Source: a beta proteobacterium CB
GTDB taxonomy: Bacteria > Pseudomonadota > Gammaproteobacteria > Burkholderiales > Burkholderiaceae
Assembly (NCBI GenBank): GCA_000342265.1
Contig: CP004348.1
Span: 496,001-560,000 of the forward strand
Reading direction: 5' to 3'
DNA length: 64,000 bases
Notes under the pieces: generated by a model
What the model saw: the letters and a program-made list of their open reading frames with translations, nothing else
Told to the model about the DNA's origin: nothing
The model's database searches: none
Made by a program: the position numbers and the translations under genes
Shown here: positions 55,142 through 62,651 of the stretch, in pieces
Numbering within the stretch: the stretch's first letter is position 1
How the letters are laid out: every line of letters begins with the position of its first letter

Positions 55142-56191
55142 ATGAAACACTTATCTATCGCTAAAGCTGAGGCATTTATTGCCCAAGCATTACATGCCAA
55201 TCAAGTGCCCTTAGCGGATGCTCAAGTTGTTGCGCAACTGATGGTGAAATCAGATCTCGTCGGCGCTGATGGACATGGAATTTTCAGGCTGCCCGCTTAC
55301 ATTAAAAGAATTCGTGCGGGTGGCATCAACCTCGCGCCTAACATTCATATTGAGCGTGAGCAGGGTGCAACTGCATTGATCAATGGCGATAACGCCTTGG
55401 GTCATTTGGTAATGAATAAAGCGGTCGATATCGCAATAGAAAAAGTGAAGCAACACAGCGTTTGCTGGGTCGGTAGTCATTACGGAAATCATTCTGGAGC
55501 AGCATCCGTATATGTAAGAAAGTTAGCTGAGCAAGGTTACATTGGCATTTATATGGCGGTTGGTAATGCTAACCATATGGCGCCATGGGGCGGCATCGAT
55601 TTGTTGTTATCAACCAACCCCATTGCCATTGCTGTGCCATCAGGTGATAAGCCGATCGTTTTGCTGGATATTGCCACTACGGTAGCCGCTTACGGCAAGG
55701 TAAAACTTGCTGCTCAAAAGGGCGAGCCCATTCCAGATACTTGGATGATTGACAAGAATGGTCAGCCAATTACGGATCCAAAAAAATCTAGCGAAGGTTC
55801 TCTGCTGCCAATTGGTGGATACAAGGGGTATGGACTTGCAGTGATGATTGGCTTGCTTGCTGGAGCCTTAAACAACGCAGCTGTTGGGAAAGATACGATT
55901 GATTTCAATGCCCATCACGATCTCATTACTAATACAGGCCAAACAATTATTGCGGTTGATCCAAGCGCCTTTGGGGACAAGGAATTATTTACTGCCCGAG
56001 TGATTGCATTGGTTGATGATTTGAAGGCCTCCTCTAAATTACCGGGTGTTAACCAGATTCGAGTGCCTGGAGATGGTGCCGCTAGGGTGATGGCAGAGCG
56101 ACTTCAGAATGGCATCCCGATATCAACTGAATTACAAGAGTCTTTGAATAACTGTGCCAAGGAGTGTGGAATTGCAGCATTAGATTTATAA
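55142..56191 (+). CDS. Ldh family (malate/L-lactate-type) NAD(P)-dependent oxidoreductase
   Basis: A 349-residue enzyme of the Ldh2/malate-L-lactate dehydrogenase family, distinct from Rossmann dehydrogenases. Visible blocks are VKSDLVGADGHGIFRLPAYIKR, NGDNALGHLVMNKAVDIA, VGSHYGNHSGAASVYVRKLA and SSEGSLLPIGGYKGYGLAVMIG. Members oxidise 2-hydroxy acids such as sulfolactate, ureidoglycolate or 2,3-diketogulonate reductively. In this cluster a sugar-derived hydroxy acid is likely. ATG at 55142. The binding-protein gene follows 19 bases later. Confidence 0.9.
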   Translation: MKHLSIAKAEAFIAQALHANQVPLADAQVVAQLMVKSDLVGADGHGIFRLPAYIKRIRAGGINLAPNIHIEREQGATALINGDNALGHLVMNKAVDIAIEKVKQHSVCWVGSHYGNHSGAASVYVRKLAEQGYIGIYMAVGNANHMAPWGGIDLLLSTNPIAIAVPSGDKPIVLLDIATTVAAYGKVKLAAQKGEPIPDTWMIDKNGQPITDPKKSSEGSLLPIGGYKGYGLAVMIGLLAGALNNAAVGKDTIDFNAHHDLITNTGQTIIAVDPSAFGDKELFTARVIALVDDLKASSKLPGVNQIRVPGDGAARVMAERLQNGIPISTELQESLNNCAKECGIAALDL

Positions 56192-56210
56192 CTTACCGAA
56201 GGAGACAAAA

Positions 56211-57182
56211 ATGATTAAAAAATCAATTAAAAAAATAGTTTTAGGTTCTTTAGTATTACCACTAGTTTTAGGAACAGCATTTGCAGCCTATCCAGATAAG
56301 CCAATCAAGATGTTGGTTGGGTATGCGCCAGGAAGTTCAACGGATATCGTTGGAAGAATGGTGGCGAATGAGCTCAGTATTGCCTTAAAGCAGTCGGTTA
56401 TTGTTGAAAATAGAGGTGGGGCTGCAGGTAGCTTAGCAGCCGATGCGGTAGCTAAAAGCACTCCTGATGGCTACACCGTTCTGTTTGCGCAAAATGGTTT
56501 AGCAATTAATGTGGCTGCGAACCCAAGGTTGCCCTTTAATGGCCAAAAAGATTTGCTACCGGTTGTCGGCGTAGCTGCCACTCCACATATCTTGATTGTG
56601 AACAACAATTCAAAGGCTAAAAATGTAGCAGAGTTAATTGCCATGCTCCGTGCCGATCCTGGAAAAATGAGCTTTGGCTCTTCTGGCATTGGTAACTCCG
56701 ACCATATGGCTGGAGAGCTATTCTTGGCAACTACTGGCACCCAAGCAATTCATATCCCATACAAGGGTGGATCACCAGCCGCAACTGATCTAGTAGGGGG
56801 TCAAATTGATTTTTACTTTGCCGGCATGCCTGTTGGACTCCCTTTGTACAAGGGTGACAAAGTAAATGCACTCGCTGTTACTAGTAAGAATCGATTTAGC
56901 GGAGTCCCTGATTTAGTGACAATGCAAGAGGCTGGTGTAAAAGGTTATGAAATGGCTTTGTGGCAAGGAATGTTTGTGCCTGCAGGTACACCCCCTGCAA
57001 TTATCAGCACCCTTAGTGCGGCGATTCTGAAAATTCTAGATACTCCAGAAATGAAAGAACGTTTTGTAAAAGCGGGCGTACAAATTGCACCTATGAATAC
57101 TCAGCAATTTTCTGACTTGTACAACTCTGATATCGCTAGATGGAAAGTGGTTATTGAAAAGGCAAAAATTAAGCTAGATTAA
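56211..57182 (+). CDS. TctC/Bug-family periplasmic binding protein, orphan
   Basis: A 323-residue periplasmic binding protein with signal peptide (IKKIVLGSLVLPLVLGTAFA, cleavage after AFA). Mature start YPDKPIKMLVGYAPGSSTDI and IHIPYKGGSPAATDLVGGQ are Bug-family signatures. No TctA or TctB genes are adjacent, the usual situation for orphan Bug proteins that borrow a permease. As the last gene of the sugar-acid unit it presumably binds the pathway substrate. ATG at 56211 with AAGGAGA upstream. A terminator follows. Confidence 0.92.
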   Translation: MIKKSIKKIVLGSLVLPLVLGTAFAAYPDKPIKMLVGYAPGSSTDIVGRMVANELSIALKQSVIVENRGGAAGSLAADAVAKSTPDGYTVLFAQNGLAINVAANPRLPFNGQKDLLPVVGVAATPHILIVNNNSKAKNVAELIAMLRADPGKMSFGSSGIGNSDHMAGELFLATTGTQAIHIPYKGGSPAATDLVGGQIDFYFAGMPVGLPLYKGDKVNALAVTSKNRFSGVPDLVTMQEAGVKGYEMALWQGMFVPAGTPPAIISTLSAAILKILDTPEMKERFVKAGVQIAPMNTQQFSDLYNSDIARWKVVIEKAKIKLD

Positions 57183-57200
57183 ACGCTGCTTAACTCAATC

Positions 57201-57235
57201 ATGGGGTGTTAACGTAGGTTGACACCCCATTTTTA
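57201..57235 (+). terminator. Terminator after the orphan Bug gene
   Basis: ATGGGGTGT (57201-57209) pairs with ACACCCCAT (57222-57230), then TTTTA. The T-run reaches the converging pirin stop. Confidence 0.88.
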
Positions 57236-57937
57236 TTGTTGATAAAGATCAAAGACCAACACTTCAGCGTCCTTACCATTGCTAATAGTTAGCTTGTCTT
57301 CGCCTTCAATAAATAAGGCATCCCCACCGGATAGCTGTATGCCGTTGATATCCAGAGAGCCTCTTACGAGGTGAGCATAAGCTTTGCGTTTTGGATCGAG
57401 ATCGAATTGCTGGGACTGTGCATCGTTGAAAAGGCCTACATACATTCTGGCATCTGCATGAATTTTGACGGCATTGCCTCCACCATCTGGCGAAGCAATC
57501 AAACATAGCTTCCCTTGTTTCTCTTCGAGAGGAATGGATTTTTGCTCATAGCTTGGGGCGATCTCGGTAACATTAGGTTCAATCCAAATCTGCAGAAAAT
57601 GGGTGCTTTGATCCTTGGCGTGATTGAACTCACTATGGGTAACGCCAGAACCAGCACTCATGCGTTGAATATCGCCAGGTGGGATACCTTTGACATTCCC
57701 CATGCTGTCCTCGTGAGCCAGTTCACCAGATAAAACATAGCTGATGATTTCCATATTGCGGTGGCTGTGCTTACCAAAGCCCATGCCTGCAGCAACTCGA
57801 TCCTCGTTGATTACCCTTAAATTACCCCATCCCATAAATTGGGGGTCGTAATAACCGGCAAAAGAGAAGGAGTGAAAGCTTTTCAGCCATCCATGGTCAG
57901 CATAGCCGCGTTCTTGAGATTTTCGAATGGTAAGCAT
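57233..57937 (-). CDS. Pirin family protein
   Basis: A 234-residue bicupin. The N-terminal pirin domain includes HSFSFAGYYDPQFMGWGNLRV and the metal site with GMGFGKHSHRNMEIISYV. The second cupin holds the C-terminal GDALFIEGEDKLTIS segment. Pirins bind Fe or other metals; some oxidise quercetin or regulate stress responses. ATG at 57937 (MLTIRKSQERGYADHGW) fits the family; an in-frame start 13 codons upstream does not. Monocistronic. Confidence 0.92.
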   Translation of the reverse strand: MLTIRKSQERGYADHGWLKSFHSFSFAGYYDPQFMGWGNLRVINEDRVAAGMGFGKHSHRNMEIISYVLSGELAHEDSMGNVKGIPPGDIQRMSAGSGVTHSEFNHAKDQSTHFLQIWIEPNVTEIAPSYEQKSIPLEEKQGKLCLIASPDGGGNAVKIHADARMYVGLFNDAQSQQFDLDPKRKAYAHLVRGSLDINGIQLSGGDALFIEGEDKLTISNGKDAEVLVFDLYQQ

Positions 57938-58008
57938 GGTGTAGATCTTTTCTGGAGGGAGTAAGCACATTATCATTAGCTTTTGACATATTTGCTGATT
58001 GGCCTTCC

Positions 58009-59415
58009 ATGGGAAGTATCAAACAAGACATTAAAGAAACCTACCTGGGTATCTATGAGGCTGCTCAGGAAAAGTGGGCTGACTTTGCCCAGTTTTTCAG
58101 GGAGGCTTGGCCGTTATTGTTGATCTTATTGATTGGATTGGTAGGGGTGTGGTGGTACGCTGATCCACCACCACCGAGGCATGTAGTGATGGCAACCGGC
58201 CAGCCTGGCGGATCTTATGACATCCTGGGAAAAAAGTATGCAGCTTTTTTCGAGAAGAAAGGTATTACGCTAGAGCTACTTCCGACCAAGGGCGCGGAAG
58301 ACAACATGACGCGTTTGGCCGATCGTAAAGATCCCGTGCAGGCCGCATTTGTTCAGGCGGGCGCTTTTGACCCCCATTCCGTGAAGGGCGTTCAATCCCT
58401 CGGCACAATTTCCTATGACCCCATTTGGTTGTTTTATCGTGGTGCCGAGGTAAGGGAGACGGATTACGAGGAAATTAAGCTTAGATCGCGCTATTTCCTC
58501 AATTCCCGAATGTCTGTTGGTGAGAAGGGGAGCGGAACTTACGCACAAGCAATGCAAATATTGAAGGCCAATGGATTTGACGTGGGCGCTCATTTTCTTT
58601 ATCTCTCCGGAACAAAATCCGTGGAGGCTTTAAGGAAAGGTGAGATCGATGCTGCTTTTATAGTTGATTCCTATGAGGCTCCCAACGTGCAGGCCTTGCT
58701 AGCAGACCCAAATTTGCACTTATCTGCATTCCCTAGAGCAGAGGCTTATTCCCGGTTGTTGCCGTACATGCAAATTCTGAATGTTCCAACTGGCAGCTTT
58801 AGCTTGATACGTAACTTTCCCGCCAGGGATATTAAGTTAATGGCCTCAACTACAAATTTATTTATTGATGACAGAATGCATCCAGCGCTCCAATTCTTAT
58901 TTTTAGAGGCAGCGCGCGAGATTAACGGAAAGTCTAGCTTCTTTTCCGAGCATGGTGAATTTCCATCTTTCAAACATACTGGTCTGCCTGAAAGCCCTGT
59001 GGCTTTGCATTATGAAAAAAATGGCTCCCCATTATTAATGACGTATTTGCCATTTTGGTTAGCTGAGTTAGTGAATCGCTTGATATTTGTATTGTTACCA
59101 TTCTGCGCTTTGGCTTATCCAGTCCTACTGACCTTGCCGGGATATCGCAATAAGCGCATGCGTCGAAAGATCAACCAGCTCTATGGTGTTCTCAAAACCT
59201 ATGAGCAAGAGTTAACGACTAACTTCGATCCAGAGAAAAAAGATGAGTACCTCAAGAAACTGGATCTTCTGGAGTATCAAGCTCTGCAGTTAAAGGTTTC
59301 AAAGAGTATGGCTAGCGACTACTATGCCTTGCGCACTAGCATTGACTATGTCCGTAACTGTTTGAATCGCGGCGTTCATCCTTATCAGTTCCAAGAAGAT
59401 GCTGGTGGCGTATAG
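58009..59415 (+). CDS. Membrane-anchored TAXI family (TRAP-type) solute-binding protein
   Basis: A 468-residue protein whose central part is a TAXI binding domain (MATGQPGGSYDILGKKYAAFF, FVQAGAFDP, GSGTYAQAMQILKANG, LRKGEIDAAFIVDS). It is not a simple soluble protein: an N-terminal helix (about 35-50, LLLILLIGLVGVWWYA) precedes the binding domain. A second helix near 345-375 (LIFVLLPFCALAYPVLL) is followed by about 85 charged, partly coiled-coil residues in the cytoplasm. There is no TRAP permease nearby. It could be a sensor or a permanently tethered receptor. ATG at 58009 has no clear ribosome-binding site. Confidence 0.87.
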   Translation: MGSIKQDIKETYLGIYEAAQEKWADFAQFFREAWPLLLILLIGLVGVWWYADPPPPRHVVMATGQPGGSYDILGKKYAAFFEKKGITLELLPTKGAEDNMTRLADRKDPVQAAFVQAGAFDPHSVKGVQSLGTISYDPIWLFYRGAEVRETDYEEIKLRSRYFLNSRMSVGEKGSGTYAQAMQILKANGFDVGAHFLYLSGTKSVEALRKGEIDAAFIVDSYEAPNVQALLADPNLHLSAFPRAEAYSRLLPYMQILNVPTGSFSLIRNFPARDIKLMASTTNLFIDDRMHPALQFLFLEAAREINGKSSFFSEHGEFPSFKHTGLPESPVALHYEKNGSPLLMTYLPFWLAELVNRLIFVLLPFCALAYPVLLTLPGYRNKRMRRKINQLYGVLKTYEQELTTNFDPEKKDEYLKKLDLLEYQALQLKVSKSMASDYYALRTSIDYVRNCLNRGVHPYQFQEDAGGV

Positions 59416-59445
59416 TTTGTTAATACTCATTAATACGTCATTCTT

Positions 59446-60801
59446 ATGAAACCCTACGATCACCCCGCTCGCAAGCAGTTGCACGAAGAAGTGCATGCGC
59501 GTCCCCCAATTGCACTTTGGCCCAATGAAAGGGTGTTGTCACAATCTTTTTTGCTGGATGCTAATTCTCGTCAGACTCAAATTGAGTGGATTCAAAAGCT
59601 AAGCGCTGCATTGGGCATTTCCAATGATCATGAGCAGGACCATTCTTTTAAGATGCTCACCTTGGCGCCCGAGCCAGAGAGGGTGCTGATTAAGTGGGAG
59701 TTGCACGGTGAGTTTGCAACTATCGCGGCAATCATGCATAACCCTGTCAAAATTACTGGCCCACTCTTGGAGTCTCGCCTGGTTCTTGAGAAGGGCTTGG
59801 AAGCATTGTTTCGAGGCTTAGGGTGCCCCACAATTGTTGAGGCAGGCGGCGAAAGAATTTCCGCATTAGATCTTACATTTGAGCATCGCCCACTTTTTAC
59901 AGAGGCTCAAGAAGTATCCGATATTTTTAGTGGCAATACCGTGCTGGGGAGTTATATCCTATCTAGCAAGCAGGCTCAGTTGTGGACCGATTTGCGTTTA
60001 GATGATGATGGCTTCATCTCTTACTTTATTCCACACAATATTTTAGGTTCGCGCCAGGCTGGCCGCGTAGCACGAGCCATCGCTGAAGCAGAGACCTATC
60101 GTATGGCAGCCATGATCGCTTTCCCGGTAGCTAAGAGTCTTTCAATGCCATTGAGAAGTGCGGAGTCAGAATTGGCGGACTTATCTAAAAACATCTCTCA
60201 GTTACAAACTGAGCCCGGTGTACATACTGAAAAAGATGGACAGTTTTTAGGCGAACTATCTCACTTGGCATCAAGGGCTGAGCAGTGGATCTCGGGATAT
60301 GGATTACGTTTCACTGCTTCTGAGGCCTACAGCCAATTACTCAGTAAGAACTTATATGAGCTAGCGGAATCTCCGATTGCTGGGGTACAGTCTCTCTCTG
60401 AGTTTATGGATCGACGTTTTCAGCCTGCGATGGGTACCTGCATCTGGACGCAACGAAGATTAAAAGAGCTCTCTGACCGCATCTCAAGAACAACTCAAAC
60501 CTTGAGGACGCGTATTGAGTTTGTAAATGAGGAGCAAACGCAAAAATTACTCGCTAGCATGGATCAGCGAGCGCGTTTGCAATTGCGATTGCAAGAAACC
60601 GTAGAGAGCCTCTCGGTCCTGGTCCTAACTTACTACGCAGTGAGTTTATTGGCCTATGTTGCGAAGGGCGGCAAAGAGGCTGGCTTTGCTATTCACCCAG
60701 AAATTGTTGCCGCAATTGCTGCTCCAGTGGTGGCGATTATCTTCTTATTTATTAGCAAGCGAAGACGCAAGCGAATCATTGAGATGGGTAAATCTCTCTA
60801 G
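59446..60801 (+). CDS. DUF3422 family membrane protein
   Basis: A 451-residue protein recognisable from its start (MKPYDHPARKQLHEEVHARPP), which is diagnostic of DUF3422. The first 350 residues are soluble with helical stretches; two hydrophobic helices lie near the C-terminus (about 390-410 and 425-445), followed by a basic tail KRRRKR. Function unknown; widespread in alpha- and betaproteobacteria. ATG at 59446, 30 bases after the TAXI gene, so co-transcription is likely. Ends at a very strong terminator. Confidence 0.9.
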   Translation: MKPYDHPARKQLHEEVHARPPIALWPNERVLSQSFLLDANSRQTQIEWIQKLSAALGISNDHEQDHSFKMLTLAPEPERVLIKWELHGEFATIAAIMHNPVKITGPLLESRLVLEKGLEALFRGLGCPTIVEAGGERISALDLTFEHRPLFTEAQEVSDIFSGNTVLGSYILSSKQAQLWTDLRLDDDGFISYFIPHNILGSRQAGRVARAIAEAETYRMAAMIAFPVAKSLSMPLRSAESELADLSKNISQLQTEPGVHTEKDGQFLGELSHLASRAEQWISGYGLRFTASEAYSQLLSKNLYELAESPIAGVQSLSEFMDRRFQPAMGTCIWTQRRLKELSDRISRTTQTLRTRIEFVNEEQTQKLLASMDQRARLQLRLQETVESLSVLVLTYYAVSLLAYVAKGGKEAGFAIHPEIVAAIAAPVVAIIFLFISKRRRKRIIEMGKSL

Positions 60802-60803
60802 AC

Positions 60804-60835
60804 ATTAAAAAAGAGGCCGAGGCCTCTTTTTTAAT
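60804..60835. terminator. Bidirectional terminator between DUF3422 gene and fccB
   Basis: ATTAAAAAAGAGGCC (60804-60818) is the exact reverse complement of GGCCTCTTTTTTAAT (60821-60835). Runs of T on both strands. Confidence 0.92.
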
Positions 60836-60850
60836 AAGCATCAACACGCT

Positions 60851-62128
60851 TTAACCCAAGCTATCAGCCCAGATATTGTGCGCCCAACCCCAAGCATAAA
60901 CACCCTCAAGAGTAGATGGTGCAGGTGATAGGCCACCTGACCCTGGAACAGTCTTGAAGGTTTTCTCGGCAGCATTGTATTGGTGAACGCTTGCTACGTG
61001 AACTACTTCCCGATCATTCACAAAGCTATAGCAAGTGTTGGTCAGAACTGGTGTTGGGTTAACTTCCCAGCTGCTCAATTCTGCAACGATAGCTGCTGCA
61101 GCTACTTTGGCATGTTGGTTAGCCATATGACCAGACTTTGGCATTAATGGTGCAATCTGAATGGCATCGCCTAAGACGTGAATATCTTTTCGAGTGGTTG
61201 ACTCAAAGTTGAGGAAGTTCACGTTTACCCAGCGACCATTTGAATTGGCCAATCCAGATTTAATGGCAATTTCCCCAGCGGCCATTTGCGGCAGGACATT
61301 TAATACATCAGCCTTCACATCATCTTCAACTTCGAGTTTGAGTGTTTTGGTTTTTGCATCTACGCCCACAACATTGCTCTTGGGTCGGTACTCAATGATT
61401 CCAGCATACTGTTCAGCCCAAACCTTCTTAAACAAGGCTCCTTTGGAGGTGACATCTTGATTAGCATCCAAAATCACTACCTTACCTTTCGGGTTGTGCT
61501 GCTTTAGGTAGTTGGCTACCTGGCAGGCGCGCTCATAAGGCCCTGGAGGGCAACGATAAGGGGCTTCCGGAATCGTGATTGCAAAAGTGCCGCCTTCGCG
61601 CATAGCAGCAATCTGCTTATGCAGAGCAACAGTTTCTGGTCCAGCTTTCCAGGCTTGAAGTGTTACGCCATCTTTGTTAGCTTGCGCAAGACCTTCGATG
61701 CTTTTGAAATTGAGTGACACACCAGGGGATACAACGGCTTTGTCGTAGCGCAAAGTTTTTCCTGAGGCGAGGGTCACAGTTTTCTTATCTGGATCAATGC
61801 TGCTGACGCTATCTTGAATAATTTTGATGCCATGACGCTTGCTCAGCGTGTCGTAAGGAGAGGTAATTTCAGCTAAATTTCTTGAGCCACCGATAACCAA
61901 ATTGGACATTGGGCAAGAAATAAAAGAGGTATTAGGCTCAATGAGAGTTACTCGAGCGGTATTGTTTGAGAACAATCGTAAATACTTGGCGGCAGTCGCG
62001 CCACCATAGCCACCACCTATGACTAAGATTTCCGCTTTTTGTAAAGTGGCTGCTTTTGTTTGGCTAGATAGTCCTGCAAGTAGACCTACTGCTGCAGCGC
62101 TCTGACCTATAAAATGTCGACGATCCAT
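60851..62128 (-). CDS. fccB: Flavocytochrome c sulfide dehydrogenase, flavoprotein subunit
   Basis: A 425-residue FAD enzyme that oxidises sulfide to sulfur. A twin-arginine signal (DRRHFIGQSAAAVGLLAGL) exports it folded. FAD motif VIGGGYGGATAAKYLR follows. The redox cysteines are in FISCPMSNLVIGG and in PYRCPPGPYERACQVANYL, as in FccB, with the FCSD C-terminal flavin-binding domain ending in the YAWGWAHNIWADSL tail. ATG at 62128. The c-type cytochrome gene is ten bases upstream on the same strand, its electron acceptor. Confidence 0.9.
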   Translation of the reverse strand: MDRRHFIGQSAAAVGLLAGLSSQTKAATLQKAEILVIGGGYGGATAAKYLRLFSNNTARVTLIEPNTSFISCPMSNLVIGGSRNLAEITSPYDTLSKRHGIKIIQDSVSSIDPDKKTVTLASGKTLRYDKAVVSPGVSLNFKSIEGLAQANKDGVTLQAWKAGPETVALHKQIAAMREGGTFAITIPEAPYRCPPGPYERACQVANYLKQHNPKGKVVILDANQDVTSKGALFKKVWAEQYAGIIEYRPKSNVVGVDAKTKTLKLEVEDDVKADVLNVLPQMAAGEIAIKSGLANSNGRWVNVNFLNFESTTRKDIHVLGDAIQIAPLMPKSGHMANQHAKVAAAAIVAELSSWEVNPTPVLTNTCYSFVNDREVVHVASVHQYNAAEKTFKTVPGSGGLSPAPSTLEGVYAWGWAHNIWADSLG

Positions 62129-62137
62129 GGCGCCTCC

Positions 62138-62467
62138 TTATTGTTTTTTGCCAAGTTGATTGGCAATAGTAGTGAGTTGTTCATCGGTATAGCCTTTTGC
62201 TAGTTGAGGCATGATCGTGCCTTCTAGTGCGCCACTCTTATAAGCTTTGAGTTTGGCGAGCATCTCTTGGCTGGTGAGATTATTGATGAGTGGCATACCA
62301 CCATCAACTACGCCTTTGCCATCAGTGCCGTGACAATTGGCGCAGGTTGCAGCTAGGCCACGCTTATAGAGTTGGTCGGCCGTTTGTGCAAGGCTTAGCC
62401 CGCTCCACTGGCTCAGGCCAATTAGGGTGCCGGCCACCAAAATAGGTTTTAGATACTTCACTCGCAT
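62138..62467 (-). CDS. Monohaem c-type cytochrome, partner of FccB
   Basis: A 109-residue class I cytochrome c. A signal peptide (RVKYLKPILVAGTLIGLSQW, cleavage after LAQ) precedes a single CANCH haem motif, and the axial methionine is probably in GTIMPQLAKGYTDEQL. Only one haem site is present, whereas Allochromatium FccA has two. ATG at 62467 is chosen; an in-frame start 26 codons upstream adds no plausible signal. First gene of the pair, reading into fccB. Confidence 0.9.
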   Translation of the reverse strand: MRVKYLKPILVAGTLIGLSQWSGLSLAQTADQLYKRGLAATCANCHGTDGKGVVDGGMPLINNLTSQEMLAKLKAYKSGALEGTIMPQLAKGYTDEQLTTIANQLGKKQ

Positions 62468-62651
62468 AGGAATAGTCTCCGTCATACATACAGCTGTTCT
62501 AAGGATGATGCTAATAGATCCTATCTTAATCAGATCGCGGTGCACTTGGTGGTTTTACTTAGACGGATTTTCAATAAGCTTAGAGCAAAAAACGAGGGTC
62601 AGAGTCTCAATAGTTTTGAGTGATTGGTCTTAAGACCTATAAACTATCGAT

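Noticed and set aside
57960..57980. Fur-like AATGATAAT core between pirin and TAXI genes
   Set aside because: Only one repeat unit matches; neighbours have no iron role and the right half-site is absent.
62626..62637. 12-base palindrome GGTCTTAAGACC before the glycosyltransferase gene
   Set aside because: Short enough to occur by chance; no supporting promoter geometry.
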